Shown: positions 9,356-19,325, counted from the first letter of the stretch. The stretch is DNA of 64,000 nt from Acidimicrobiia bacterium (GCA_022826705.1 JAJDUJ010000007.1:147134-211133), one strand, 5' to 3'. Translations and numbers: made by a program. The notes: generated from the sequence alone by a model not told the origin.

Positions 9356-10531
9356 GTGGAAGCCCATCGAAATCCTTACAGCCCGGGGGCCGGAAGCCCC
9401 CCACCAGCGCTTGCAGGCCGCGATACCGAGATCTCCGAGTTCGACGTGACGGTCCAACGTCTAGATCGCGGGCGGGCCGGCCGAAGCCAGATGCTTGTCG
9501 GCCTTCGCGGTGTGGGCAAAACGGTTCTTCTGCGCGAGTTCAATGCCATCGCCGCCCAGCGGGGTTGGGTCTGCCAGCACTACGAATGCGATGAGGGCAC
9601 AGACCTTGCTCAAGCCGCGGCAAGGCTGGCGCGAACGGCCATCTTGGATCTCTCTCCCGGGAAGCGCCTTGCGGAATGGGGGGCAAGTGCATTGGGGGTG
9701 CTCAAGTCATTTCAACTTGCATGGGAAGTTCCAGGCGGTGGGGCGGTTACCCTGGGTTTCGAGCCTGATCCGGTTCCAGGGCGCGCCGACTCCGGCGACA
9801 TGGGTCGCGACTTGGCTGATTTGTTCCGAGTCGTTGGACAGTTGGCCCAGGATCAAGGAACCGGAGTGCTGTTCGCCATAGACGAGATCCAGTATCTGCC
9901 CGCGGCGCGCCTTACACCGCTGCTGATGGCCCTGCACGAAGTCAGCCAGCTTCAGCTTCCCCTGATTGTGGCCGGCGCCGGACTTCCATCTCTGCTCGGC
10001 TTGCTCGGCGAAGCGAGGTCTTATGCAGAGCGTCTGTTCGTATTCTCGCCCATAGAGAGCCTCAACCGAGAAGCGGCTTTCGAGGCATTGGCCTCACCCG
10101 CCGAAGAAGAAAACGTTGAATGGGAGACATCCGCCTTGGAGGAGGTGCTTGATGCAACCTCGGGCTACCCATACTTCTTGCAGGAGTTCGGAATGCAGGC
10201 ATGGCGGATGGCACCCGGCCCGGACAGGATCACCCGCCAAGATGTCCTCACGGCAGTGCCACTTGCCAAAGAGCAGCTAGATCAGGGGTTCTTCGCTGTC
10301 AGGTTTGACAGGACGACGCGGGCAGAGCGCGAGTATCTGGCTGCCATGGCCTCATTGGGAGCGCAGGACTGTCGCTCTAGCGAAGTAGCCAGGGCGCTGG
10401 GAAAGACCACTCGGCAGGTCTCGACAATTCGCGATTCTCTGATCAAGCGAGGTCTGTGTTTCTCCCCCGCGCACGACGTGATCGCCTTCACAGTGCCGAT
10501 GTTCAATGAATTCCTCAAGCGGAGGCTGTGA
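9356..10531 (+). CDS. AAA family ATPase with C-terminal winged-helix region (Orc1/Cdc6-like AAA_16)
   Basis: The protein has 391 residues from a GTG start preceded by GGGAGG with an 8-base gap; the open frame extends 27 codons upstream but without a ribosome site. Walker A is GLRGVGKT (residues 49-56) and Walker B is LFAIDE (172-177) followed by IQYLP. An arginine-rich sensor region lies around AEREYLAA, and the C-terminal segment (LGKTTRQVSTIRDSLIKRGL) looks like a winged helix-turn-helix. These stand-alone P-loop ATPases are widespread in actinobacteria and archaea with unclear roles, perhaps DNA-linked. The AT-rich upstream region suggests transfer. Confidence 0.75.
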   Translation: MEAHRNPYSPGAGSPPPALAGRDTEISEFDVTVQRLDRGRAGRSQMLVGLRGVGKTVLLREFNAIAAQRGWVCQHYECDEGTDLAQAAARLARTAILDLSPGKRLAEWGASALGVLKSFQLAWEVPGGGAVTLGFEPDPVPGRADSGDMGRDLADLFRVVGQLAQDQGTGVLFAIDEIQYLPAARLTPLLMALHEVSQLQLPLIVAGAGLPSLLGLLGEARSYAERLFVFSPIESLNREAAFEALASPAEEENVEWETSALEEVLDATSGYPYFLQEFGMQAWRMAPGPDRITRQDVLTAVPLAKEQLDQGFFAVRFDRTTRAEREYLAAMASLGAQDCRSSEVARALGKTTRQVSTIRDSLIKRGLCFSPAHDVIAFTVPMFNEFLKRRL

Positions 10532-10572
10532 CCGACAGGCCAGAGTGCCGATGAGGGGCCATCTCACACGGC

Positions 10573-11781
10573 TCAGACCGGGTCGAATTCCACCTTGAGC
10601 TCGGACGGCGCCCGGAGGAAAACGCCGACCTCCTTGGCCTCGAAGCCGTCGGCAAAGCGGAGGTTCTCAGTGCAGTCCAGCACGATGTTGAGCGCGGCCT
10701 CGATCTCGGCTTTGGCCAGATAAGAGCCCACGCAGTGGTGGCGACCGAAGCAGAAGGTGGTGTGCTCAGCGTTGGCGGCGAAGGCGCTGGAGGCCGGCAG
10801 ATCTTTGCGGTTGATGTCGAACAGCTCGGGGTCGGTATGGGTGTACTTGCGCTCATCCCTGTTGGCCGCACCGATGATGCCGGTCACGGTGGCCCCCGCC
10901 GGAATGGTGCCGGTGCCCGACGGCAGCTCGGCCTCCTCGTGGGGCAGGCGCTGGATCCAGTGCGCGGGCGGGCTGTAGCGCAGAGTCTCGGCCACCGCCA
11001 TAGTGACCATGGAGCGGTCATTGCACACCTGCTCAAGCTGGTCGGGATGCTCCAACAGGTTCTTGAACAGGCTGGCAATGGCCTTGTCGGTGGTCTCTCC
11101 CCCAGCGGTCAAAAGCAGGCTGGTGAACGACTTGACCTCGATATCAGACAGGCCGCTGCCGTCGATCTCAGCCGTGACCAGATTCGACAGCAAGTCGTTA
11201 CCGGGGTTGCGGCGGCGCTCGGCGATCACCGGCATCAGGTACTCCTGGAACTCCACCCGGGTCTGCTCCCCTTCCGCGATGATGTCGGGGTCCTGATTGA
11301 TGTTGGACACGAACCGGTTGATCGACTCATACCAGTCCTGGAACTTGGGATGGTCCTCATCGGGCAGGCCCAGCATGGCCACGATCACCTTGATGGGCAG
11401 GTACCTCGACAAGCCCTCAACCAGATCGCAGCTCCCGTCGTCGATCCACTGATCGATCATCGAGCGAGCCTGGGCCTCGATCATGGGCATGAAGTCGGCC
11501 TCCAGCAATGCCCCCCGAAAGAAGGGGGCAACCAGATTGCGGTAGCGGGAGTGCTCCGCGCCGTGCTTGGACAGCAGTGTCGGGCCGTGAGCCGGCTCGA
11601 TCATCCACTCGTACATGTCGGTGCTGAAATCAGGGTTCTTGAATACGTGCTCCACATCGGCGTAGCGGCTCACAAACCAGGTATCGGACGCCTCGTCGTG
11701 GAAGCACGGATACTCGTCCCGGTACACCCGGTACACGTCGTAGCGATCTTCGTCGGAGCTGAGCAGGTCAGGTGGTGCCAT
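10573..11781 (-). CDS. Cytochrome P450
   Basis: This 402-residue soluble P450 has the heme-thiolate motif FCFGRHHCVG with Cys350 as axial ligand, the I-helix LLTAGGETTDKAI that supplies the oxygen-activating acid/Thr pair, and the ExxR motif ETLRYSPP. Type CYP125/CYP142-like bacterial enzymes hydroxylate steroid or terpenoid side chains; the exact substrate is unknown. ATG at 11781 is chosen because TAGAGT (11789-11794) lies 7 bases upstream, fitting a leaderless start; a GTG at 11790 is the alternative. It lies downstream of thiolase, DUF35 and SDR genes in the same direction. Confidence 0.9.
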   Translation of the reverse strand: MAPPDLLSSDEDRYDVYRVYRDEYPCFHDEASDTWFVSRYADVEHVFKNPDFSTDMYEWMIEPAHGPTLLSKHGAEHSRYRNLVAPFFRGALLEADFMPMIEAQARSMIDQWIDDGSCDLVEGLSRYLPIKVIVAMLGLPDEDHPKFQDWYESINRFVSNINQDPDIIAEGEQTRVEFQEYLMPVIAERRRNPGNDLLSNLVTAEIDGSGLSDIEVKSFTSLLLTAGGETTDKAIASLFKNLLEHPDQLEQVCNDRSMVTMAVAETLRYSPPAHWIQRLPHEEAELPSGTGTIPAGATVTGIIGAANRDERKYTHTDPELFDINRKDLPASSAFAANAEHTTFCFGRHHCVGSYLAKAEIEAALNIVLDCTENLRFADGFEAKEVGVFLRAPSELKVEFDPV

Positions 11782-11788
11782 GGCGGGC

Positions 11789-11794
11789 ACTCTA
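11789..11794 (-). promoter_or_regulatory. Putative leaderless -10 (TAGAGT) for the P450 gene
   Basis: TANNNT hexamer 7 bases before the ATG at 11781, with no Shine-Dalgarno sequence between them. Confidence 0.45.
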
Positions 11795-11835
11795 GCCAGA
11801 GGGAGCTCCCCAGTACCGAGAACCGGGTGAGCCGG

Positions 11836-13023
11836 TCAGCGGGTGCAGATCACCGAGGAACCGTGGCCGAACATGCCGTGGTTGATGGACAGGCCCACTT
11901 TGGCCCCTTCCACCTGGCGGTGTCCGGCCTCGCCCCGGAGCTGCCACACCATCTCGCACACCTGGGCGATGGCCTGTGCCGGAACGGCCTCGCCGAAGGC
12001 ACCCAGCCCGCCCGAGGGGTTCACGGGGATGCGTCCGCCTAACGAAGTGTCACCAGCTCTCAGCAACTTGGCGGCGTCGCCCCGCTCGCATAGTCCGATG
12101 TGCTCGTACCAGTCGAGCTCGTAGGCCGACGACAGGTCGTACACTTCGGCGAAGTCCAGGTCTTCGGGCGACACCGAGGCCTCCTCATAGGCCCGGGCCG
12201 CGATGTTGTCTTTGAAGGTCATGGTCTCGTCGCCCACTGCGGCCCACGAGTCCGACGCCAGATAGGGCAGTTCAATCACGCTGTTCGGGTAGGTGGGGCT
12301 CACCGTGGATATGCCCGACACCCGCACCGGGTTGTCCACTCCCCGGCTGGCCGCCCATTCCAGGCTGGACACCACCAGCGCGGCCCCGCCGTCGGAGGTG
12401 GCGCAGATCTCCAACAGGCGCAGCGGGTCGGCCACCATTGGCGAGTTGGCGATGTCGTCAACGTCGTATTCCTTGGTGTAGCGGGCGTTGGAGTTGAACA
12501 CCCCGTGACGGGAGTTCTTGACCTTCACCGCGGCAAAGTCCTCAGAGGTGTCGCCGTAGAGTTCCATGCGCCGCCGAGCATAGAGGGCGAAATATGTGGG
12601 GTTGGTGGCTCCCACCAAGTGGAACCGGAGCCAGTCGGGATCTTCGTGGCGCTCCCCGGCGTTGGGGGCGAAGAATCCCTTGGGGGTGGACTCGGCCCCC
12701 ACCACCAAGGCCACGTCGCACACCCCGGACAGAATCTGGGCCCGGGCGATGCTCAGCGCCGTAGCCCCCGAGGCGCACGCTGCGTACGAGCTGGCCAACT
12801 GGCAGCCGGTGAACCCCAGAGCGTTGGCAAAGGTGGATGCAGACACATAGCCCGGATAGCCGCAGCGCACGCTGTTGGCCCCCGATACGAACTGGATCTC
12901 GTCCCAGCCCACTTCGGCGTCGGCCAGTGCGTCGCGTGCCGCCTTTTCCCCGTACTCCACGAAGTTCCGGCCCCATTTGCCCCACGGGTGCATCCCCACA
13001 CCCAAGATGGCGATCTCGTCCAT
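11836..13023 (-). CDS. Thiolase-like lipid-transfer protein / acetyl-CoA acetyltransferase family (Ltp2-like)
   Basis: This 395-residue thiolase-fold protein has its reactive-site cysteine at Cys83 in SSYAACASGATAL, and NPSGGLGAFGEAVPAQ in the second half. Its C-terminal motif is HGMFGHGSSV rather than the usual CGGG loop. This is the pattern of the SCP-x/Ltp2 branch, some of whose members are retro-aldolases that remove propionyl-CoA in sterol side-chain degradation with a DUF35 partner. A DUF35 gene lies immediately upstream, supporting a paired complex. Activity remains an inference. Confidence 0.82.
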   Translation of the reverse strand: MDEIAILGVGMHPWGKWGRNFVEYGEKAARDALADAEVGWDEIQFVSGANSVRCGYPGYVSASTFANALGFTGCQLASSYAACASGATALSIARAQILSGVCDVALVVGAESTPKGFFAPNAGERHEDPDWLRFHLVGATNPTYFALYARRRMELYGDTSEDFAAVKVKNSRHGVFNSNARYTKEYDVDDIANSPMVADPLRLLEICATSDGGAALVVSSLEWAASRGVDNPVRVSGISTVSPTYPNSVIELPYLASDSWAAVGDETMTFKDNIAARAYEEASVSPEDLDFAEVYDLSSAYELDWYEHIGLCERGDAAKLLRAGDTSLGGRIPVNPSGGLGAFGEAVPAQAIAQVCEMVWQLRGEAGHRQVEGAKVGLSINHGMFGHGSSVICTR

Positions 13024-13063
13024 TTGCTACTTCACCCGCTTCCCTTCTGACCGATCTCGTCCA

Positions 13064-13516
13064 TCAGTCGTCTCCGTTCTCGCTCATCGGTGTCGGCGAC
13101 CACTTCCACACCAGGTAGTCATGCTCCTCGTCGGAATACAGCACATCGATCACCAGCTCCATCTCCATGCCCACCGAGAGGTCCTCCACCGAAACGCCTT
13201 CCACCACCTGGCCCAGCACCACCAAGTTTTCCTCGGCCAACCGCACCGCGGCAACCACGTAGGGCTCGAACTCATCTCCGGGGATGACATACGGCGCAGG
13301 CGGGGCGTACTCGCCCGTCGTGTACGACCAAAGCTCTCCAGTGCGGCTGAGCAACACCTCTTCGATCTCGTCGCCCAAACATGCTGGGTCAGAGCCGGCC
13401 AGAGCCTTGGGAAAGAAATAGGAGCTGCGGCTGCGAGCCCGCCCCCCGATCAGCCGAGGCTCATCGGAGTCGAGCGTGAACAGCCCCTCCACCGCGGCCA
13501 CTTGCGTCCTCGTCAT
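13064..13516 (-). CDS. DUF35 OB-fold protein, partner of the thiolase-like protein
   Basis: This 150-residue protein matches the DUF35 acyl-CoA-binding OB fold, with the rubredoxin-like N-terminal segment (RSSYFFPKAL ... LSRTGELWSYT) followed by the barrel (FEPYVVAAVRLAEENLVVLGQV). The four zinc-ligand cysteines expected in the N-terminal ribbon are largely missing; only Cys46 in DPACLGDE remains. These proteins bind Ltp2-type thiolases. The ATG at 13516 is favoured over an open upstream extension because TATGCT (13523-13528) lies 6 bases before it, as for a leaderless mRNA. Confidence 0.72.
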   Translation of the reverse strand: MTRTQVAAVEGLFTLDSDEPRLIGGRARSRSSYFFPKALAGSDPACLGDEIEEVLLSRTGELWSYTTGEYAPPAPYVIPGDEFEPYVVAAVRLAEENLVVLGQVVEGVSVEDLSVGMEMELVIDVLYSDEEHDYLVWKWSPTPMSENGDD

Positions 13517-13522
13517 AGCCGC

Positions 13523-13528
13523 AGCATA
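13523..13528 (-). promoter_or_regulatory. Putative leaderless -10 (TATGCT) for the DUF35 gene
   Basis: TANNNT hexamer 6 bases before the ATG at 13516. It lies between the SDR stop and the DUF35 start, so an internal promoter is likely. Confidence 0.4.
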
Positions 13529-13539
13529 GGTCTCAGCCG

Positions 13540-14301
13540 CTACCGGTTGAGCATCCCGCCGTCGACCACCATGGTGTCGCCGGATACCCATCGCGCCTCG
13601 TCGCTGCACAGCCATACGGCAGCCTCGGCCACCTCCACGGGCAGCCCCAGGCGCCCGCCGGGCATCATCTGGATGACCGCTTCGGCCATTTCCGGACTCG
13701 ACTCCCGCCACGACGCCACCATCGGGGTGTCGATCATTCCCGGACAAATGGCGTTGACCCGAATGCCCTTGTTGTTGAGCTCATCGGCGGCGTAGGTGGT
13801 CAGCCCCAGCACTCCCCGTTTGGCTGCGGTGTAGTGGGGCTGGCCCGGTGCAGGAATGAGGGCCGCTCCCGATGCCGTATTGACAATCGCTCCGCCGCCC
13901 TGGGCCAGCATCTGGATGATCTCATGCTTCATGCACAAGAACACCGAGGTCAGGTTGACCGCGATCATCTCATCCCACTGCTCGAGCGTGAGCTCGTGGA
14001 ACAGCCGGGAGGGGTGGGTGATGCCCGCGTTGTTGAAGGCGTAGTTGAGTTGGCCGAATGCCGACACCACCGATCCCACCAGGGCGGCCACTTGATCTTC
14101 GTCGGTGACATCGGTCTCGAAGAACTGGGCCTGGCCCCCTTCGGCCTGGACCAGGGCCACTGTCTCGGCACCCCCCTCTGTATTCCGGTCGGCCACCGCG
14201 ACGCTCGCCCCTCTCCGAGCGAACAACACTGCGGCGGATTGTCCGATGCCGCTAGCCCCACCGGTGACCAGCGCCACCTTGCCTTCCATCGTGTTATTCA
14301 T
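13540..14301 (-). CDS. Short-chain dehydrogenase/reductase
   Basis: This is a classical SDR of 253 residues: TGGASGIG nucleotide-binding motif, NNAG, and the catalytic Ser with YTAAK. It ends in the usual VDGG strand (DTMVVDGGMLNR). It oxidises or reduces a hydroxyl/keto group with NAD(P). AGAAGG lies 9 bases before the ATG at 14301; another ATG two codons upstream (14307) is too close to that site. It is the first gene of a minus-strand group with DUF35, thiolase and P450 genes. Confidence 0.87.
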   Translation of the reverse strand: MNNTMEGKVALVTGGASGIGQSAAVLFARRGASVAVADRNTEGGAETVALVQAEGGQAQFFETDVTDEDQVAALVGSVVSAFGQLNYAFNNAGITHPSRLFHELTLEQWDEMIAVNLTSVFLCMKHEIIQMLAQGGGAIVNTASGAALIPAPGQPHYTAAKRGVLGLTTYAADELNNKGIRVNAICPGMIDTPMVASWRESSPEMAEAVIQMMPGGRLGLPVEVAEAAVWLCSDEARWVSGDTMVVDGGMLNR

Positions 14302-14377
14302 GGCCATCTGCCTTCTATTGCCGTTGGTACGAGGACATAAGGTAGGCCACCGCGCAATGGAAACTGAAAGGACAGCA

Positions 14378-15475
14378 ATGAGCATCTCATCCTGGGACGA
14401 TTTCCCGGTTCACCAGTCCCCCGACTGGATCCGCCACGTAGCCACCACCGATCGCAACTTCTACGACCGCTATTACTTCAACCTGCACAGCTCCAGCGGC
14501 GAGCTTTTTGCCATCTTCGGAATGGGGCAATATCCGAACCTGGGCGTCCACGACGCATTCTGCTGCGTCGCACGGGGTGCCAAGCAGCACGTAATCCGGG
14601 CGTCTCGGCCGCTCACCGACCGCATGGACCAAACGGTCGGCCCCATTCGCATCGAAGTGATCGAGCCGCTCAAGAAGCTACGGGTCATCGTGGAGCCCAG
14701 CGAGCACACCATTGCCATGGACGTCACTTGGAATGCGGCCATCCGGCCCATTCCCGAGCCCAACCAGCACATCCGCAATGAAGGCCGCGTGGTATTCAAC
14801 ACTCAGCGCTTTGCCCAGCTCGGCCGGTGGGAGGGCACCTTGTCGGTAGGCGGCGAGGACTTCCAGGTAACCCCGGACCGGTGGGGGGGCGCCCGCGACC
14901 GCTCTTGGGGCATCCGACCAGTGGGCGAGGCCGAGTCGGACGGCATTCGCGAGGGCTCCAACGTCATGGCCGGCATGTGGAACTACTTTCCGATGCTGTT
15001 CGACGACCACGCCGTGCTTTATTTGAACCACGAGCAGCCCGATGGAAGCCGGAAACTGGTTGAGGCCAAGCGCATCTGGGCTGACGGGCGTCCCGACGAG
15101 GAATTGGGGCGGCCCGAGCACGACCACACTTTCGAGTCCGGCACCCGGGTGCTGACTCACTCCACCATTTCCTTCCCCGAATCGGGGCTGGAGATCGACT
15201 GCGAGCCCCTGCTGGTGAACTACGTGTCGGTGGGCACTGGCTACGGCATGGACGCCGACTGGCGCCACGGCATGTACCAAGGCCCCGAACTAGTGGTCCA
15301 GGGCAAGGTGTACGACGTGGATACCGAGGTCAAGCCCATCGGCCAATACGGAGTGGTGGACCACGTCGCCCGCTTTAGCTATGAGGGCAAGGAGGGCTTC
15401 GGCCTCTACGAGCACGGCTTCTTCGGCCCGTTCCCCGACTACGGGCTGAACGACGGGGCTGCCGTGGCCCCGTAA
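14378..15475 (+). CDS. Uncharacterised 365-residue protein (possible CrtC/AttH-like beta-barrel)
   Basis: I do not recognise a named family with confidence. The protein lacks a signal peptide and membrane segments. It is rich in aromatic residues and beta-type segments, with a conserved-looking WGGARDRSWGIRPVGE near residue 170 and repeated tryptophans. Proteins of this size next to SDR and P450 genes in actinobacteria are usually hypothetical; a hydroxyneurosporene-synthase/AttH-like lipocalin fold is a guess. GAAAGGA precedes the ATG at 14378; an earlier in-frame ATG at 14357 lacks a site. Confidence 0.7.
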   Translation: MSISSWDDFPVHQSPDWIRHVATTDRNFYDRYYFNLHSSSGELFAIFGMGQYPNLGVHDAFCCVARGAKQHVIRASRPLTDRMDQTVGPIRIEVIEPLKKLRVIVEPSEHTIAMDVTWNAAIRPIPEPNQHIRNEGRVVFNTQRFAQLGRWEGTLSVGGEDFQVTPDRWGGARDRSWGIRPVGEAESDGIREGSNVMAGMWNYFPMLFDDHAVLYLNHEQPDGSRKLVEAKRIWADGRPDEELGRPEHDHTFESGTRVLTHSTISFPESGLEIDCEPLLVNYVSVGTGYGMDADWRHGMYQGPELVVQGKVYDVDTEVKPIGQYGVVDHVARFSYEGKEGFGLYEHGFFGPFPDYGLNDGAAVAP

Positions 15476-15491
15476 GCGCCGAGAGCGCCGG

Positions 15492-15497
15492 TAAGCT
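15492..15497 (+). promoter_or_regulatory. Putative leaderless -10 (TAAGCT) for gcvP
   Basis: TANNNT hexamer 8 bases before the GTG at 15506, with no Shine-Dalgarno sequence in the gap. Confidence 0.45.
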
Positions 15498-15505
15498 AGA
15501 CCACC

Positions 15506-18436
15506 GTGCCAGTGCCGACAGCGCGCTCAGTAACCACTCCCCCCAACAGCCTGGCTGCTCTAGAAAATCCCGATGAGTTTCAGGCCCGCCATATCGGGCC
15601 CAATCCTGTGGACCAGGCGGAGATGCTGGCGGAGCTGGGCTGCGAGAGCTTGTCGGATCTGGTGGACGCCGCCGTTCCGTCCAGTATCCGCTCTACCGGG
15701 CCGCTGGAACTGCCCCCTGGGTTAACGGAGGCGGCCACCACTGAGGCGCTGCGGGAGCTGGCCGACCGCAACACAGTGGTCACATCGCTGATCGGGATGG
15801 GCTACTACGACACCATCACCCCGCCGGTGATCCGCCGCAATGTGCTGGAGAACCCCGCCTGGTACACCGCATACACGCCGTATCAGCCGGAGATCTCCCA
15901 GGGTCGCCTGGAGGCGCTGATTAACTTCCAGACCACGGTCACTGACCTCTGCGCCATGGGCATGGCCAACGCCTCGCTGCTCGACGAGGGCACAGCGGCC
16001 GCCGAGGCCATGACGCTGCTGCGGCGGCTTAACCGCAAGGCCCGTGACGACCGATTCATCGTCGACGCCGACACCCATCCCCAAACCATCGACGTGGTGG
16101 TTACCCGCGCCGAACCGCTGGGCATCGAGGTGGTGATCGCCGACCTAGAGCAGGCCAACATCGAGGAGCTTGCCGACGGGGCGTTCGGAGTGCTGGCGTC
16201 GTATCCCGGCAGCTCGGGGCGCGTCAGCGACTTGAGCGGAATCATCGCCGCCGCCCACAACGTCAATGCCCTGGTGGCCGTGGCCACCGATCTCCTGGCG
16301 CTATGCCTGCTGACCCCGCCCGGCGAGCTCGGCGCCGACGCGGTGGTCGGATCGTCGCAGCGGTTCGGGGTGCCCATGGGCTTCGGTGGCCCCCACGCCG
16401 GCTTCATCGCGGTGCCAGAGTCGGCCATGCGCTCGCTGCCCGGCCGGTTGGCCGGCGTGTCGATCGATGACGCCGGAGCGGTGGCCTACCGGCTCACCCT
16501 CCAGACTCGGGAGCAGCACATCCGCCGGGAGCGGGCCACCAGCAACATCTGCACCGCGCAGGTGCTGTTGGCGGTGATGGCCGCCATGTACGCCGTGTAC
16601 CACGGCCCCGAAGGGCTGGCCCGCATCGCCCAGCGGGTCCACCGCCTGACCGCCATTGCCGCCCACGGGTTGCGACAGGCCGGCATCGAGTTGGCCGCCG
16701 AGCACTTCTTTGACACCGTCACCGTCCGAGTACCGGGCCAAGCCTCAGAGGTCGTGGCCGCGGCATTGGCCGAGGGGCTCAACTTGCGCCCGGTTGACGG
16801 CGACACCGTGGCCTTCTCATTGGACGAGACCACCACCCGGAGCACGCTGCTCTCTTTGTGGCGGGCCTTCGGTATTGCCGCCGATCCCCAAGACATCGAC
16901 GACCTTGACGCGACGACTCCCGACGCCCTGCCATCCGACGGTGTGCGGACCAGCGAGTACCTGACCCACCCGACATTCCACCTGTACCACAGCGAGACCG
17001 AGATGCTGCGCTATCTGCGCCACTTGGCCTCCAAGGACCTGGCCCTGGACCGAACCATGATCCCGCTTGGGTCGTGCACCATGAAGCTCAACGCCACCAC
17101 CCAGATGGAGCCGGTGAGCTGGCCCGAGTTCGCCGCCATGCACCCCTTTGCCCCCTCTGATCAGACCGAGGGCTACCGGGCGCTGATCGATGAGTTGGAG
17201 CAGATGCTGGTGACCATCACCGGCTACGCCGCAGTGTCGCTCCAGCCCAACGCCGGCTCCCAGGGCGAGTTGGCCGGACTGCTCGCCATTCGGGGCTACC
17301 ACGCCGCCCGGGGCGAGACGCAGCGGGATGTGTGCCTCATCCCCGCCTCCGCACACGGCACCAACGCAGCCAGCGCAGTCATGGCCGGCATGCGAGTGGT
17401 GGTCGTGGCCTGTGACGACGACGGCAACGTAGACATGGACGACCTGAAGGCCAAGGTGGTGGAGCACGACGACCGGCTCAGCGCCCTCATGATCACCTAC
17501 CCGTCTACACACGGGGTGTATGAGGCCACCGTGACCGAAGTGTGCGACCTGATCCATGCCTACGGCGGGCAGGTGTACTTGGACGGGGCCAACCTCAACG
17601 CCCTGGTAGGGGTGGCCCAACCCGGTCAGTTCGGCGCCGACGTCTCCCACCTGAACCTCCACAAGACGTTTTGCATTCCCCACGGCGGCGGCGGGCCCGG
17701 GGTGGGCCCCGTGGCGGTCGGCCCTCATCTGGCCCCGCACCTGCCCAACCACCCGGTAGTGGCCGAGGCCGGCCCGTCCACAGGGGTGGGGGCGGTTTCC
17801 GCTGCTCCTTGGGGCTCGGCCGGCATCCTGCCCATCTCCTGGGCCTATATCACCGCCATGGGAGGAGAGGGACTGACTGAAGCCACCGGGGTGGCTCTGC
17901 TCAGCGCCAACTACCTGGCCAAACGGCTCGACGGTCTGTTTCCGGTGCTCTACACCGGTGAGAACGGCCTCGTGGCCCACGAGTGCATCATCGACCTGCG
18001 TCCCCTCCACGCCCAGACTGGCGTCACCGTAGAAGATGTGGCCAAGCGGCTCATCGACTTCGGCTTCCACGCCCCCACGGTGTCGTTCCCGGTGGCGGGC
18101 ACACTGATGGTGGAGCCCACCGAATCGGAGTCAAAGGCTGAGCTAGACCGCTTCGTGGCGGCCATGACAGCCATTAGAGCGGAGATCGACCACGTGGCCG
18201 ACGGGCTGATCGACATGGAAGACAGCCCGCTGCGCCGCGCTCCCCACACCGCAGCCGCAATCGCCGACGACAACTGGGATCGCCCTTACTCCCGGGAGCA
18301 GGCCGCCTTCGCCCTCCCGGAGATTCGCGAGCGCAAGTATTGGTGCCCTGTCGGTCGGATCGACGGCGCCCACGGCGACAAGAACGTGTTTTGCGCCTGT
18401 CCGCCCATCGAGGACCTCCAAGACGCCGGTTCATAG
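15506..18436 (+). CDS. gcvP: Glycine dehydrogenase (decarboxylating), P-protein of the glycine cleavage system
   Basis: This 976-residue single-chain P-protein has both halves fused. The N-terminal half begins with FQARHIGP and the PLP-binding half carries [17 protein letters not shown] with Lys720 as Schiff-base lysine, preceded by [14 protein letters not shown]. It decarboxylates glycine and passes the aminomethyl group to lipoylated GcvH. gcvT and gcvH are in the same window but about 40 kb away on the other strand; the lipoamide dehydrogenase is not seen. The GTG start with an upstream TAAGCT suggests a leaderless mRNA. Confidence 0.96.
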   Translation: MPVPTARSVTTPPNSLAALENPDEFQARHIGPNPVDQAEMLAELGCESLSDLVDAAVPSSIRSTGPLELPPGLTEAATTEALRELADRNTVVTSLIGMGYYDTITPPVIRRNVLENPAWYTAYTPYQPEISQGRLEALINFQTTVTDLCAMGMANASLLDEGTAAAEAMTLLRRLNRKARDDRFIVDADTHPQTIDVVVTRAEPLGIEVVIADLEQANIEELADGAFGVLASYPGSSGRVSDLSGIIAAAHNVNALVAVATDLLALCLLTPPGELGADAVVGSSQRFGVPMGFGGPHAGFIAVPESAMRSLPGRLAGVSIDDAGAVAYRLTLQTREQHIRRERATSNICTAQVLLAVMAAMYAVYHGPEGLARIAQRVHRLTAIAAHGLRQAGIELAAEHFFDTVTVRVPGQASEVVAAALAEGLNLRPVDGDTVAFSLDETTTRSTLLSLWRAFGIAADPQDIDDLDATTPDALPSDGVRTSEYLTHPTFHLYHSETEMLRYLRHLASKDLALDRTMIPLGSCTMKLNATTQMEPVSWPEFAAMHPFAPSDQTEGYRALIDELEQMLVTITGYAAVSLQPNAGSQGELAGLLAIRGYHAARGETQRDVCLIPASAHGTNAASAVMAGMRVVVVACDDDGNVDMDDLKAKVVEHDDRLSALMITYPSTHGVYEATVTEVCDLIHAYGGQVYLDGANLNALVGVAQPGQFGADVSHLNLHKTFCIPHGGGGPGVGPVAVGPHLAPHLPNHPVVAEAGPSTGVGAVSAAPWGSAGILPISWAYITAMGGEGLTEATGVALLSANYLAKRLDGLFPVLYTGENGLVAHECIIDLRPLHAQTGVTVEDVAKRLIDFGFHAPTVSFPVAGTLMVEPTESESKAELDRFVAAMTAIRAEIDHVADGLIDMEDSPLRRAPHTAAAIADDNWDRPYSREQAAFALPEIRERKYWCPVGRIDGAHGDKNVFCACPPIEDLQDAGS

Positions 18437-18522
18437 GGAAACAGCCGTTTCGCCCCAATAGCCACCGGCCCACTAGTTTTCGGGGCTGCTAGATATTGCG
18501 CCCCGACAAAGGAGACCAACCG

Positions 18523-19323
18523 GTGCCCGACGCCATTGTGGAACGAGACGGCCAATCAATCATCATCACCATGAACCGCCCCGAGCGCTACAACGCCCTG
18601 TCGGGAGCGATGATGGTGCGGATGTTGGACGCCTACGAGGAGGCCGACAACAACGACGACATCCGTTGCATCATCGTGACTGGCGCAGGAGGTAATTTCA
18701 GCTCGGGCGCCGATCTCAAGGCCATGAGCGGCGACGCCGGCAACGCCGACCCTGAAATCGACGTGGCCGCCCGTCAGGCCGCCGACCCCGAGCTCCACTG
18801 GAAGGCCTTGCTGCGCAGCTATCGGCCTACCAAGCCAATCATCGCCGCCGTCGAGGGAGTAGCCATCGCCGGGGGCACCGAGATCCTCCAGGCCATGGAC
18901 ATCCGCGTGGCCGGGGAGAGCGCCCGATTCGGAGTGTCAGAGGCCCGCTGGTCGCTCTACCCCATGGGCGGCTCCGCAGTGCGGCTACGCCGCCAGATCC
19001 CCTACACCGTCGCCGCGGAGATCCTGCTCACCGGCAAGCACATCACCGCCGCCGAGGCCAAAGACATCGGCTTGGTCGGCCACGTTGTGCCCGACGGCCA
19101 GGCACTGGACAAGGCCAAGGAGATCGCCGCGGTCATCTGCGAGAACGGTCCCCTGGCAGTGGAGGCCATTCTCCGCACCCTGCACGAAACCGACGGCATG
19201 ACCGAAGAAGAGGCTCTCGCCCACGAGTTTGAATACGGCTGGAAGGTGTTCCAGAGCGATGACGCCAAAGAGGGCCCCTTGGCCTTCAGCCAGAAGCGAA
19301 AGCCTGAGTTCAAACGGAGATAG
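18523..19323 (+). CDS. Enoyl-CoA hydratase/isomerase family protein
   Basis: This 266-residue crotonase-fold protein has the first oxyanion segment [13 protein letters not shown] and the second [18 protein letters not shown]. The C-terminal helices follow, with a short KPEFKRR tail. GTG at 18523 is preceded by AAGGAG with an ideal gap, so an upstream TTG is rejected. It hydrates or isomerises an enoyl-CoA in acid catabolism. The amidohydrolase gene starts two bases after its stop, so the two are co-transcribed and likely work in one route. Confidence 0.87.
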   Translation: MPDAIVERDGQSIIITMNRPERYNALSGAMMVRMLDAYEEADNNDDIRCIIVTGAGGNFSSGADLKAMSGDAGNADPEIDVAARQAADPELHWKALLRSYRPTKPIIAAVEGVAIAGGTEILQAMDIRVAGESARFGVSEARWSLYPMGGSAVRLRRQIPYTVAAEILLTGKHITAAEAKDIGLVGHVVPDGQALDKAKEIAAVICENGPLAVEAILRTLHETDGMTEEEALAHEFEYGWKVFQSDDAKEGPLAFSQKRKPEFKRR

Positions 19324-19325
19324 CG

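Noticed and set aside
10735..13050. Two long plus-strand frames over the P450 and thiolase genes.
   Set aside because: Both are shadows; the minus-strand proteins have heme and thiolase motifs.
13064..13747. A 227-residue version of the DUF35 protein starting upstream.
   Set aside because: The extra N-terminal part lies within the SDR gene, has no similarity to the family, and a leaderless -10 supports ATG 13516.
16817..18070. A 417-codon open frame antisense to gcvP.
   Set aside because: Third-position G+C of gcvP creates it. GcvP motifs on the plus strand are complete.
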